A stretch of DNA of 64,000 bases from Planctomyces sp. (GCA_019636235.1 JAHBXW010000004.1:62001-126000); one strand, 5' to 3'; numbered from the stretch's first letter, positions 1 to 10,229 are shown. Notes: a model not told the origin generated them from the sequence alone. Made by a program: numbers and translations.

Positions 1-1
1 A

Positions 2-1189
2 CGACAGCTGGCGGACAAGGACGCTGAGGTCGCAAAGCGCGAGGCGGCCGTGCGAGCACAGCAGGCCGACCTTGCAAAAGCCCGCGAAAGCATTGATGAA
101 CAGATTGCAGAGCGACTGAAATCCGAGCGGGCCGCCATTGCTGCCGAGGAAGCCAAGAGGGCAAGAGTCCTACTGGCAACGGACCTGGAGTCGAAGGCGA
201 AGGAATTGGCCGACTTGCAAGAGGTTCTCCGATCAAGAGACGAAAAGCTTGCGGAAGCCCAAAAAGCTCAGGCGGACCTTATCCGCAAGCAACGAGAGCT
301 GGACGATGCGACACGGGAAATGGAACTTACCGTCGAGAAGCGCGTTCAGGAATCGCTGCTAGCGGTTCGCGAAAAAGCAAAATTGGAGGCCGAGGAACAG
401 CTCAAGCTGAAAGTCGCGGAGAAAGAAGAAACGATTACTGCGATGCAGCGACAGATCGAGGAACTCAAACGCAAAGCCGAACAAGGGTCCCAGCAATTGC
501 AAGGAGAAGTGCAAGAAATCGAATTGGAAGCGCTCGTTCGCGGAGCGTTCCCGATGGATGTAATCGCCCCAGTTCCCAAAGGCGAGCTCGGCGGCGACCT
601 GCTGCAGAAGGTCATCGGTCCAGCCGCCCAGGAATGCGGCACGATGCTATGGGAATCGAAACGAACCAAGAACTGGAGTGACGGCTGGTTGCCAAAGCTC
701 AGGAACGACCAACGAGCTGCCAAGGCGGAAGTAGCAATAATCGTGTCGCAGTGCTTGCCAAAGGATGTCGATACATTCGCGCTGGTCGATGGTGTATGGG
801 TCACAAGCCCGCAGTGCGCGATTCCTGTGGCGATTGCCCTTCGACACTGGCTGATCGAGATCGCGTGCGCTCGTCAAGCGGGGGAGGGTCAGCAGACCAA
901 AATGGAGCTGGTCTATCAGTACCTAACTGGTCCCCGCTTTCGTCATCGTATCGAAGCCATCGTTGAAAAGTTCACCGATATGCACGATGACTTGGACAGG
1001 GAACGCAAGACGATGACCAAACTGTGGGCGAAACGAGAGGAGCAGATTCGTTGCGTCGTGGAATCCACGGCTGGCATGTATGGAGACCTCCAAGGCATTG
1101 CAGGTCGTACGCTGAAAGAGATTGACGGCCTTGATTTCAAGGTGCTCGCATTACGCGACGGCAAAGCGGAGACGCAATCCGATGGGTAA
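2..1189 (+). CDS. DUF2130 family coiled-coil protein, 5' truncated
   Basis: The frame is open from the first bases, so the N-terminus lies outside the window; the GTG at 50 is internal. About 165 visible residues (bases 2-500) form a charged, Ala/Glu/Lys-rich coiled coil. Bases 512-1100 match the DUF2130 domain as I know it, including TMLWESKRTKNWSDGW (WESK at 650-661), a YQYLTGPRFRHR stretch and AGMYGDLQGI near the end. The family has no firm function. The E-x-K in WESK sits where a PD-(D/E)xK nuclease core could be, which is inference. The stop overlaps the start of the SIR2 gene by 8 bases, so the two are probably translationally coupled. Composition is lower in GC than most of the window. 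DUF2130 family assignment is good; a role in defence rests only on the neighbours. Confidence 0.85.
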   Translation, partial: RQLADKDAEVAKREAAVRAQQADLAKARESIDEQIAERLKSERAAIAAEEAKRARVLLATDLESKAKELADLQEVLRSRDEKLAEAQKAQADLIRKQRELDDATREMELTVEKRVQESLLAVREKAKLEAEEQLKLKVAEKEETITAMQRQIEELKRKAEQGSQQLQGEVQEIELEALVRGAFPMDVIAPVPKGELGGDLLQKVIGPAAQECGTMLWESKRTKNWSDGWLPKLRNDQRAAKAEVAIIVSQCLPKDVDTFALVDGVWVTSPQCAIPVAIALRHWLIEIACARQAGEGQQTKMELVYQYLTGPRFRHRIEAIVEKFTDMHDDLDRERKTMTKLWAKREEQIRCVVESTAGMYGDLQGIAGRTLKEIDGLDFKVLALRDGKAETQSDG

Positions 1190-2459
1190 GTCCAAGGCAG
1201 CGACGACAATTCAGGAACCGGGCGCAGAAGTGGCGCCGACGGCAGTCGCACCTTCCGTCGTTGCACTCACTCATTGTCCGTACCGCCAGGCAGATCGTCT
1301 GCAACAGGCATTGACACCAGACAAAATGCAAGTTGCGTTCTTCTTGGGTGCGGGCTGCCCAATGGCGATCCGCATTCCCGATGGGACCACCACACAGCCT
1401 CTCATTCCCAATATCGAAGGATTGACGAAGCATGTATGTGACGAACTCACAAAGACCGACGGCCACAATGCCTGCACGAAGACCGTAATCAAGCGACTGT
1501 GTGACAACGGTTCTCTCTCTCCGACAATCGAGGACATCTTCAGCCACATTCGTGCCCTCCAGGACATCATCGGCGCAGGCACCATTGATGGACTGGCAAA
1601 GCAGGCACTTACCGACCTTGATACGGAAATCTGCAAGCTAGTCACGGCCGCAGTTCGGAAACGGCTTCCAACGCAGGACACTCCGTATCACAGGCTCGCA
1701 ACATGGATTGGCGGCATCCGACGCGCATTTCCCGTCGAAGTGTTTACTTCTAATTACGACCTCTTGATGGAGCAGGCGCTTGAGGAACGGCGTGTTCCCT
1801 ATTTTGACGGATTTGTTGGCTCCCATCGTACATTTTTCGACATTACGTCGATGGAGCAGGACGCACTGCCGGCAAGATGGTCTCGTTTGTGGAAAGTCCA
1901 CGGCTCAATCAACTGGTGGCGTACCATGTCGGGCGATATCGAGCGCCGCGAAGAAGGAGATGCACAGGATCGGCAGATGATCTATCCATCACATCTGAAA
2001 TACGATCAAAGTCGCCGCATGCCATACCTCGCAATGCTCGACCGGCTCAGATCATTTCTGGCCCGTGGTCAGGTCGTTCTCATTACGTGCGGCTACTCCT
2101 TTTCCGATCAACACATCAACGATGTGATGATTCAGGGATTACGTGGGAATCCGACTGCGGTATGTTTCGCCCTCATGTTTGACGCGCGTGCGACAGTGCC
2201 AATGGCCGTGCAGAATGCTCTACGCGTGCCGAATCTCACCGTCCTCGCCGCGGATGGTGCCGTAGTCGGGACAATTGAGCGTAGTTGGGCGCCTGGAGAG
2301 AAGAGGGAACATCCTTTGCACGGTGTTGCGATTCGTCAGGCAGTGTCAGGGGCCGGCAATGTATCGTTTGCCCTCGGCAATTTTAGCTCACTGGGAGAGT
2401 TTCTTGCCGATCAACTCAACTTGGTGGATTCGGCTGCTGGGGGTGACAATGGCACCTGA
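1182..2459 (+). CDS. SIR2-domain protein, putative NAD-consuming defence effector
   Basis: The 425-residue protein starts at ATG 1182, inside the last codons of the DUF2130 gene. SIR2-family features are visible: FFLGAGCP (Gly-Ala-Gly near residues 56-58) for NAD binding, FTSNYDLLME (residues 188-197) with the usual Thr/Asn/Asp pattern of SIR2_2 proteins, WKVHGSINWW with the likely catalytic His240, and GYSFSDQH (304-311) near the C-terminus. SIR2 proteins paired with HerA are established anti-phage systems in which the SIR2 subunit degrades NAD+. That activity is assumed here by family. The gene overlaps the next one (HerA) by 11 bases. No membrane segment or extra domain is seen. Metabolic deacylase function is unlikely given the divergent sequence and the partner. 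Confidence 0.9.
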   Translation: MGKSKAATTIQEPGAEVAPTAVAPSVVALTHCPYRQADRLQQALTPDKMQVAFFLGAGCPMAIRIPDGTTTQPLIPNIEGLTKHVCDELTKTDGHNACTKTVIKRLCDNGSLSPTIEDIFSHIRALQDIIGAGTIDGLAKQALTDLDTEICKLVTAAVRKRLPTQDTPYHRLATWIGGIRRAFPVEVFTSNYDLLMEQALEERRVPYFDGFVGSHRTFFDITSMEQDALPARWSRLWKVHGSINWWRTMSGDIERREEGDAQDRQMIYPSHLKYDQSRRMPYLAMLDRLRSFLARGQVVLITCGYSFSDQHINDVMIQGLRGNPTAVCFALMFDARATVPMAVQNALRVPNLTVLAADGAVVGTIERSWAPGEKREHPLHGVAIRQAVSGAGNVSFALGNFSSLGEFLADQLNLVDSAAGGDNGT

Positions 2460-4344
2460 TCCGACGTTGATCGGCACCGTACAGGACGTTAACGGTGCGA
2501 CCGTTACGGTTGAGTTGGCTCAAGAAACCGTAACTGGGCTGAGTTTCGTGCATGGCGAGAGTTATCGCATCGGCCAGGTCGGAAGCTTTGTGCGCATTCC
2601 ACTCGGATTCATCGACTTGTACGGTGTCGTATCGCAAGTGGGGGCTGGTGCTGCGCCGCGCGCGGACACGGAGGAGGCACGCTATGGAAACCGCTGGATC
2701 ACAGTTCAGATCGTCGGAGAGGGCCGCCGCGGCGGACGCTTCGAGCGTGGCGTGTCAGTCCATCCGACGATCGACGACAGAGTGCATCTTGTCACAGAGG
2801 CTGATTTAAGGGCGATATACGGCCCGGGCGAACCAGATGACTTCGTGGCAGTCGGACACCTTGCCAGCGCGGAATCCATTCCCGCGTTGGTGGACATCAA
2901 TAAACTCATTACGCGGCATTCTGCCGTCGTGGGCACCACTGGTGCGGGTAAGTCAACTACCGTATCGGGATTACTTACGTCCTTGTCGGACCCGGCACGC
3001 TATCCTTCAGCGCGAATTGTCGTCCTTGACATTCATGGCGAGTATTCCAAGGCCCTCCGTGGTCGGAGTTGCGTCTTTCGAGTGACACCTGACGCATCAA
3101 AGGGCGAAGAGCCGCTCTTGATTCCTTTCTGGGCCTTGAGCTTTGACGAACTCCTGCCCCTCGCATTCGGCCGACTCACAGACGCCCAGTCGGCCGCAAT
3201 TGCTGACGCCATAGTTGCCTTGAAGCGTGAGTCACTTCTGGCACAGCCTCGGGATGGACTGGATGCCGAGTCCGTAACGGTGGATTCCCCCGTCCCATTT
3301 TGCATTCATAAGCTGTGGTTTGACTTGCACAAGCGAGAGCATCATACGCTTATTCCGCAGCCTGGCGCTGCTGCCGATGAATTCGTTCCCGCCTATGTCG
3401 TCGATGCGGCTGGCACGCCCGTGCAGACAGGGGATGCGATGTCAGTGACGCCCCCGTTGTACCGCACGGTAAAGACAACGGGGCCGGCACATGAGCGTGT
3501 GCAACACGGCAGGGACCCTCTCGGCATTCGGCAGCAGTTGGCAAGCCTTGCGTCGAAGCTGCGCGATCCCCGAATGGCCTTTCTTTTTCGGCCCGGAGAC
3601 TGGCTTCCGCAACTTGATGGAACCACAACGAGTGACTTGGATCGCCTGCTAAAGTCTTGGATCGGCAGCACCAGCTCCGTTGCCATCCTCGACCTGTCTG
3701 GAATTCCGTCGTCAGTCCTGAGTGACTTGATCGGCGTTTTACTTCGCATTCTGTACGACGCCTTGTTCTGGGCGCGGCACCTGCCAGAAGGTGGTCGAGA
3801 GAGGCCACTGCTGCTCGTCCTTGAAGAAGCGCATGCATATCTTGGCAAGGATTCCTCAAATACCGCTGCGGTCGCTGTTCGCAGAATAGCAAAGGAGGGT
3901 CGGAAATACGGCGTCGGGGTCATGCTGGTTAGCCAGCGACCTTCGGAAGTCGATCCCACGATTCTCTCCCAGTGCGGTACAATATTCGCGATGCGACTTG
4001 CAAACGATATCGACCGCGGTCATGTCACGACGGCTGCGTCCGACAATCTCAAGGGGCTGTTCGAGATGCTACCGATTCTGCGGACAGGCGAGGCGATTAT
4101 CGTCGGCGAGGCAGTTAGCCTACCGGTTCGTACGCTCATCGAACCTCCGCCGATGGACAGACGCCCGGATAGCGCTGACCCGCGTGTCGCCGTGCGTGGC
4201 AGCTTGTACGTAGATGGCTTCGATGGTCCTGGCGGATGGAACCAGCGGAGAGATCAGGAAGACTACGCCACGGTACTTTACCAATGGCGGAAGCAGACGC
4301 CGCACTACGAACATCGCCCTGCGCCTGACGGCGAGGGCGCCTGA
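2449..4344 (+). CDS. HerA-like hexameric ATPase (DUF87/HAS-barrel)
   Basis: The start is ATG 2449, preceded by a GGGGGTGA stretch, giving 631 residues; an in-frame extension upstream would lie wholly inside the SIR2 gene. The N-terminal 120 residues resemble a HAS-barrel. The ATPase core has Walker A GTTGAGKST (residues 162-170), a strand LDIHGEY (193-199), Walker B LLLVLEEAH with two acidic residues (459-460), and EGRKYGVG...SQRP (about 483-498), typical of HerA/FtsK-type motors. HerA partners assemble into hexamers and hold SIR2 or nuclease subunits in known defence complexes. The overlap with SIR2 implies coupled synthesis. Archaeal-type HerA/NurA repair is an alternative, but no NurA is present. 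Confidence 0.92.
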   Translation: MAPDPTLIGTVQDVNGATVTVELAQETVTGLSFVHGESYRIGQVGSFVRIPLGFIDLYGVVSQVGAGAAPRADTEEARYGNRWITVQIVGEGRRGGRFERGVSVHPTIDDRVHLVTEADLRAIYGPGEPDDFVAVGHLASAESIPALVDINKLITRHSAVVGTTGAGKSTTVSGLLTSLSDPARYPSARIVVLDIHGEYSKALRGRSCVFRVTPDASKGEEPLLIPFWALSFDELLPLAFGRLTDAQSAAIADAIVALKRESLLAQPRDGLDAESVTVDSPVPFCIHKLWFDLHKREHHTLIPQPGAAADEFVPAYVVDAAGTPVQTGDAMSVTPPLYRTVKTTGPAHERVQHGRDPLGIRQQLASLASKLRDPRMAFLFRPGDWLPQLDGTTTSDLDRLLKSWIGSTSSVAILDLSGIPSSVLSDLIGVLLRILYDALFWARHLPEGGRERPLLLVLEEAHAYLGKDSSNTAAVAVRRIAKEGRKYGVGVMLVSQRPSEVDPTILSQCGTIFAMRLANDIDRGHVTTAASDNLKGLFEMLPILRTGEAIIVGEAVSLPVRTLIEPPPMDRRPDSADPRVAVRGSLYVDGFDGPGGWNQRRDQEDYATVLYQWRKQTPHYEHRPAPDGEGA

Positions 4345-4367
4345 CCAGCAGCTGAAGGAGGTTGCCC

Positions 4368-4580
4368 GTGGATTGGATCGAAACACCAGAATCGTCGAAT
4401 ATCGCCCGATTCGGCTACGACGCTGCTGGCCAGATTTTGGCCGTCGAATTTGCCAAGAGTGGCACGTACCAGTACTACGACGTTCCGGAGGCAGTATTCG
4501 AGCAGATGAAGGCCGCGCCGTCGAAAGGGCAGTTTGTGGCCCAGATCATCAAAGGAAGATACCGGTACGCCAAGGCGTAG
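4368..4580 (+). CDS. KTSC-domain small protein
   Basis: A strong AAGGAGG (4355-4361) lies six bases before GTG 4368, which decides this start over the TTG at 4362. The product is 70 residues. It matches the KTSC domain: SSNIARFGYDAAGQILAVEF, then a GTYQYYDVPEAVFEQMKAA stretch and a C-terminal FVAQIIKGRY. KTSC was named from a domain found C-terminal in some lysyl-tRNA synthetases and is also found free-standing; its activity is not established. It lies 23 bases after the HerA stop, on the same strand, and shares the lower GC of the cassette. It may be an accessory factor of the SIR2-HerA system or simply a co-transferred gene. Confidence 0.8.
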   Translation: MDWIETPESSNIARFGYDAAGQILAVEFAKSGTYQYYDVPEAVFEQMKAAPSKGQFVAQIIKGRYRYAKA

Positions 4581-5110
4581 CGACCGCGCCAGGATTGAGC
4601 GAAAGTATCGACCGCTGCCCGCAAACCAGCCCGGTTTGTCACAGATTGTCAGCGAATTGTTGCAGCGTCGCGGCTTCCCAGCCCCGGACGCCGGCCAGAA
4701 AAAGTTCTAACGGTGTCCTGTCGCCCCGACTTCTTTCAGCAGGCGGGCACGTCGAAGGGCTTTCTTTTTTCGACCGCACGATTGGAAGCTCTACCATCGA
4801 GTTCAACAATCTGAACGGAGTTTTCACAAATCCAGGTGAGATGGCGTAACCCGTTTCGCAGTCGAATGATGCGAAGTGACGCCCGGCTCTCTGTTTGGCC
4901 GTTCGATCCCCAGCGCGACTGCGATGAAGTTGGCCCTGATTAGACTACGATCCAGGTCAGCTGTGAGTGGTCAGCAATGCCGAACAAGGCATTTCGACGG
5001 CGCTCCAGCAGACTGGGCCGCATTACGGCCTTTCGGAGTCAGGGGTTCCTCAGCGACCCCGGTCCTGAGCGTCGGCGTTCGGCGAGGGAGGCGTTGACCA
5101 GGAGCGGCGC
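4581..5110. other. 530-base gene-poor gap after the defence cassette
   Basis: No convincing gene is seen. A minus-strand frame at 4639-4827 (62 residues, GTG start, no ribosome binding site) reads LELFLAGVRGWEAATLQQF near its end and could be the tail of a decayed gene, but this is weak. No tRNA, recombinase or clear direct repeat marking an island edge is visible. Confidence 0.4.
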
Positions 5111-6031
5111 ATGATGACGCGGACAGTGCATCCAACGAAGCCCTCGCAGCCGCTGACCCCCGATGATCGGCTGGGGCGCATTCCGTATGCGTTCCGGCAC
5201 ACGAGCGCGACGCTCGGCTGGCATGGGCTTCGGGTCGAACACGACACGCGGCAGCCCGCGAGCGACATCGTCCACCCGCCCCTCGAATGTCTGTGGCTCA
5301 TGCTCACAGGCGAAGCCTTTCCGGAGCGTACCGATCACCGTTGCGATGATGCCCGGCACAATGGGGACGGCTTGCCGCACGCGGTCAACCTCCTGCCGCC
5401 CGGCATCGAGAGCCGGTGGCGGTGGCGCAACACGATCGACTCGACCCACTACCAGTTGTCTCCGGCATTGATCGCGAAGGTGGCGGAAGAGGCATTCGAT
5501 CTCGACCCGGCTCGGGTTCATTTTTCAGTCCGCTACTACGACCGATCCAGCCCCGAGGTGATCGATACCCACACAGCCCTGCGCCACGAGCTGCTCACCG
5601 GCGGGCCGGGCGGGCGTCTGTGTGCCGAGTCGCTGGCGAACGTGCTGGTCGTCCAGCTGATTCGACAGATGTCCAACAGGCGGGACTCGAACGGGATCAT
5701 CCGCGGATCGGGCGGCCGACTGCCGCGACATGTGTTGCGGGCGGTCGAAGAGCATATCCACGCCCACCTCGATCAAGACATCGCCCTGGCCGAGCTTGCC
5801 GATGTCGCCCGCCTGAGCGAATTCCACTTCGCCCGGCTGTTCAAGCAGACGACCGGCCTGCCGCCGCATCAGTTCGTCATCCACCAGCGCGTCGAGCGCG
5901 CCAAACGACTCATCGCCGCGGGACGGCATTCGCTGGCCCAGATCGCCATCGACGTCGGCTTCAGCGACCAAAGCCAACTCAACCGTCACTTCAAAAGGCT
6001 CGTCGGCGTCACCCCCAAGCGATTCGCCTGA
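5111..6031 (+). CDS. AraC-family transcriptional regulator
   Basis: 306 residues, ATG at 5111 with an AGGAG about seven bases upstream. Residues 208-306 form the double helix-turn-helix of the AraC family: [20 protein letters not shown] (first HTH) and [20 protein letters not shown] (second), ending GVTPKRFA. The N-terminal 200 residues are a less conserved ligand-sensing part with no domain I can name. The isochorismatase-family gene 130 bases downstream is the likely target, because two 14-base direct repeats with a 21-base period, a typical AraC-type arrangement, lie between them. The inducer is unknown. Confidence 0.93.
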   Translation: MMTRTVHPTKPSQPLTPDDRLGRIPYAFRHTSATLGWHGLRVEHDTRQPASDIVHPPLECLWLMLTGEAFPERTDHRCDDARHNGDGLPHAVNLLPPGIESRWRWRNTIDSTHYQLSPALIAKVAEEAFDLDPARVHFSVRYYDRSSPEVIDTHTALRHELLTGGPGGRLCAESLANVLVVQLIRQMSNRRDSNGIIRGSGGRLPRHVLRAVEEHIHAHLDQDIALAELADVARLSEFHFARLFKQTTGLPPHQFVIHQRVERAKRLIAAGRHSLAQIAIDVGFSDQSQLNRHFKRLVGVTPKRFA

Positions 6032-6036
6032 AGGCA

Positions 6037-6098
6037 GCAAGAACCGCCAAAAAGTCCGCAAGAACCGCCAATACCCTCCTGATCCCGGCGTCTATTCT
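6037..6098 (+). promoter_or_regulatory. Direct-repeat operator and promoter for the isochorismatase gene
   Basis: GCAAGAACCGCCAA occurs at 6037-6050 and again at 6058-6071, a period of exactly 21 bases, or two helical turns. AraC-type proteins commonly bind such phased direct repeats. A possible -10 TATTCT lies at 6093-6098 with a poor -35 position (6070-6075) overlapped by the second repeat, as in activator-dependent promoters. Repeats are seen directly; the binding role is inferred. Confidence 0.55.
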
Positions 6099-6160
6099 GT
6101 GATGCAGACATCGCGGCGTCGCGGTGCGAAACTGAGTCGTCCTTACTTCAGGAGACAATC

Positions 6161-6847
<687 letters not shown>

Positions 6848-6909
6848 TCCACGCTCGCTGCTGCTGCTGCGCTGGATCTGTCATGTGAGCATTTGCAATA
6901 GGGATTGCG

Positions 6910-7884
<975 letters not shown>

Positions 7885-8059
7885 CGGCACTGACCTGCTG
7901 CGAACAAATCGAGATTGACGTATGTTGCGGCCTCGGGATGAACCGGCGGCCGAACCAGCGAGGAAGCGGAGCGAAGCGATGCGCCGATTGAACAGACAAC
8001 GCACGCGGCATGCCTGCACGAGTCGAAGCGGACGGGAATTGGACTAAGGCGTGCCCGAT

Positions 8060-8533
8060 TTACTCCGGCTGTGTGGGCGTCGTTCTCGCCGCGGCCGCCA
8101 TGACGGCCACGCCGCCGGGACGCACGCCGCCTGCGTAGATCGCGGCCGGAATCGCCACCAGCGCCGCTGCCTTGAACCACACGGGATACGGCAGCATCGC
8201 GACGTTGAACGCCAGAGCCGTGAACGTCAGCAGTCCCACGATCGCCGCGGCCGCGACGTTCCCAAGGCTCCGCGCTGTCCACGTGCCGGCCAGCGCCGCG
8301 GCGCCCCAGGCCGGGACGGCGACGCCCAGCACCCACGCCGGAAAACGCTCCACATGCCGGCATACCTCCTCATGCGTTCCCTGGAAGTCGTCCGGAAACG
8401 GATGGGCGACGTTGCTGATCAGCTCAACGCCGACCACGAGGAGCATCAACACTCCCAGGCCAGCCAGGACGCCCGCAACAGTGCGCAGCAGGGGATTCAT
8501 CGGTTTCGCCGGGGAGGTTGAAGGGGCGGACAT
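8060..8533 (-). CDS. Hypothetical four-helix membrane protein
   Basis: 157 residues. Four hydrophobic segments are visible (around LLRTVAGVLAGLGVLMLLVV, WVLGVAVPAWGAAALAG, AAAAIVGLLTFTALAFNVAM and WFKAAALVAIPAAIYAG). The HPFPDDFQGTHEEVCRHVERF loop between the first two is acidic and His-rich. I do not recognise the family. It is last in the minus-strand ArsR-VOC-PhnB group, 48 bases downstream of the PhnB-like gene. Start could also be the ATG at 8500; neither has a good ribosome binding site. Confidence 0.7.
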   Translation of the reverse strand: MSAPSTSPAKPMNPLLRTVAGVLAGLGVLMLLVVGVELISNVAHPFPDDFQGTHEEVCRHVERFPAWVLGVAVPAWGAAALAGTWTARSLGNVAAAAIVGLLTFTALAFNVAMLPYPVWFKAAALVAIPAAIYAGGVRPGGVAVMAAAARTTPTQPE

Positions 8534-8581
8534 CAGGCCGGATCGTGACGCAGTTCCGGCCGTGTCTGGTTCCTGAGGAGC

Positions 8582-8977
8582 TTATTCGAGGTTGAGCTGC
8601 CACGAGACGCCGAAGCGGTCGACCAGCCAGCCGAACTTGGCGCTGAAGCCGTAGTTGCCTGGCGGCATCAGCATGGCGCCCCCGTCCGAGAGTGCCGCGA
8701 AGGCCCGGTCGAACTCGGCTTCGCTTTCGCACACAACGAAGAGCGACGTCGATGGCGTGAACGTGAACGCGTGCTTGGTGGGGCTGTCGATGCAGGCCAG
8801 CTCATGGCCGGCGAGCGTGAAGGACGCGCGTCGGACCGAGCCCTCGGCGCCCATTTCGCCAGCGCCGTACTTGTCGATCGCATGGATCGCCGAGCCTGGA
8901 AACAGCGAGACGTAGAACCGCAGCGCCTCTTCGGCCCGCCCGTCAAACATCAGGAATGTCGAGATCTGTCGCGGCAT
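8582..8977 (-). CDS. PhnB-like VOC superfamily protein
   Basis: 131 residues, ATG at 8977 with GGAAGA eight bases upstream. The sequence (ISTFLMFDGRAEEALRFYVS, FSAKFGWLVDRFGVSWQLNL) matches the PhnB group of the vicinal-oxygen-chelate superfamily, often mis-annotated as 3-demethylubiquinone methyltransferase. Biochemical function unknown. It sits between a second VOC protein and a membrane protein in a group headed by an ArsR-type regulator, an arrangement common for such paralogues. Confidence 0.9.
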   Translation of the reverse strand: MPRQISTFLMFDGRAEEALRFYVSLFPGSAIHAIDKYGAGEMGAEGSVRRASFTLAGHELACIDSPTKHAFTFTPSTSLFVVCESEAEFDRAFAALSDGGAMLMPPGNYGFSAKFGWLVDRFGVSWQLNLE

Positions 8978-9050
8978 TGCTTCGTCTTCCAGTTGATCCC
9001 AGGAGCAGCGGCAACGATTCCCTCACCGACCTGCCGCCAGAAAACTCGGT

Positions 9051-9437
9051 TCAGTGCTGCTGTGCGATCTGGATGAGATTGCCGCACGTGTCGTCGAACA
9101 CGGCCGTCGTCACCGGTCCCATGGCGACGGGCGGCTGGGTGAACTGCACCCCCAGGGACGTCAGGCGGTCGAACTCGGCCTGCACGTCGGCGACGCCGAA
9201 CGAAGTGAAGGGAATCCCGTCCCCGACCAGGGCCTGCTTGAACGGCCCCGCCGCCGGATGCTGATCCGGTTCCAGCAGCAGCTCGACGCCGGTCCGGTCC
9301 TCCGGAGAGACGACGGTCAGCCAGCGCGCCTCGCCCATCGGGATGTCTTCCTTTTTGATGAAGCCCAGGACGTCGGTGTAGAACCGCAACGCTTTCTCCT
9401 GGTCATCCACGAGGACGCTCGTCAGCACGATCTTCAT
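9051..9437 (-). CDS. VOC family (glyoxalase/bleomycin-resistance-like) protein
   Basis: 128 residues. The N-terminus MKIVLTSVLVDDQEKALRFY and C-terminus TTAVFDDTCGNLIQIAQ are characteristic of single-domain glyoxalase-like proteins; the terminal Asp/Asn region matches the family metal-site strand. Its ATG overlaps the stop of the ArsR-type regulator by four bases, so they are coupled. Substrate unknown. Confidence 0.92.
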   Translation of the reverse strand: MKIVLTSVLVDDQEKALRFYTDVLGFIKKEDIPMGEARWLTVVSPEDRTGVELLLEPDQHPAAGPFKQALVGDGIPFTSFGVADVQAEFDRLTSLGVQFTQPPVAMGPVTTAVFDDTCGNLIQIAQQH

Positions 9438-9724
9438 TCTTCGCCTGCGGTTGGATTCGGATTCAGCCAGCGGTTCACGATGACTTTGAGCGGCGTCGTG
9501 TCGAGATCATGGAACTTGTAGCGACCTTCCCGCCGGGTCGTAACCAGGCCGGCAGCTTCCAGCACGTCGAGGTGCTGCGAAATGGCCTGCCGCGTGAGCG
9601 TGATGCTGTGCCTCATCGTCAGGCGCGTGCAGATTTCGAACAGCGTCTGTCCATTCCGTTCGCGGAGCACGTCGAGGATTGCTCGCCGTGCGTGCGCCGC
9701 CAATGCCTCGAACACATCAGCCAT
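9434..9724 (-). CDS. ArsR-type winged-helix regulator
   Basis: 96 residues. MADVFEALAAHARRAILDVL, then SITLTRQAISQHLDVLEAAG and the wing TTRREGRYKFHDL, show a compact ArsR/SmtB fold. No Cys pair for metal is present (one Cys in FEICTRL), so it is probably not a metal sensor. It heads the VOC-PhnB-membrane protein group, whose first gene it overlaps by four bases, and probably represses it. No clear operator was found in the 90 bases upstream. Confidence 0.92.
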   Translation of the reverse strand: MADVFEALAAHARRAILDVLRERNGQTLFEICTRLTMRHSITLTRQAISQHLDVLEAAGLVTTRREGRYKFHDLDTTPLKVIVNRWLNPNPTAGEE

Positions 9725-9814
9725 GGCGGATCATAGGCAAGTGGCGACTTGCCTGTCAAGGCGGCACGGAACGGACGGGCGTTTGACGACTTCGGCGTCG
9801 CAATGCGGAGGGGA

Positions 9815-10198
9815 TCATCCCCTCGGGACCACCCCTGATGCGCGGCGATGAACATGGCCGGGCGATACCGAACTCAGCGAGACCCACCAGGAAATGCAGC
9901 CCACAAGCAGGACCGCGGTGTAAATCGCTCCGATCGTCGCGACCACCCAGGTTCGCTTGAGGGCGAACAGACTCGCCCAGCTCGCTCCCCGCAATCGTCT
10001 CCACGCCAGTGGAGCCCCGATCAGCAGGCAGATGCCAACATGCAGAATCAATCCGCCCGGAACCCCAAACTGCTGGTGCGCGACCAACAGCAGATCCGCC
10101 TCGGTTGGAAGCACCTGAAACACGACGCTCAATCCGACCGAGGCGTTCGCCGCCAGAACGTCTGCGCGAGTCGGCGCATCATCACGGGGCGCGTGCAT
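9815..10198 (-). CDS. Hypothetical membrane protein
   Basis: 127 residues. Two clear hydrophobic segments (FGVPGGLILHVGICLLIGAP and WVVATIGAIYTAVLLVGCIS) and one weaker one (SVGLSVVFQVLPTEADLLLV). The N-terminus is polar and the C-terminal tail is basic and His-rich. I recognise no family. It stands alone between the ArsR-type gene and a repeat region. Confidence 0.6.
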   Translation of the reverse strand: MHAPRDDAPTRADVLAANASVGLSVVFQVLPTEADLLLVAHQQFGVPGGLILHVGICLLIGAPLAWRRLRGASWASLFALKRTWVVATIGAIYTAVLLVGCISWWVSLSSVSPGHVHRRASGVVPRG

Positions 10199-10229
10199 TC
10201 AATTCGCCTTTGTTGATTTTCGCCCTGCC

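Noticed and set aside
4639-4827. A 62-residue minus-strand frame in the gap after the defence cassette
   Set aside because: It ends in a plausible-looking LELFLAGVRGWEAATLQQF stretch but has no ribosome binding site and no clear homologue; listed only inside the gap entry.
4876-5097. A 73-residue plus-strand frame before the AraC gene
   Set aside because: No ribosome binding site, no similarity and Arg/Ser-rich composition typical of noise.
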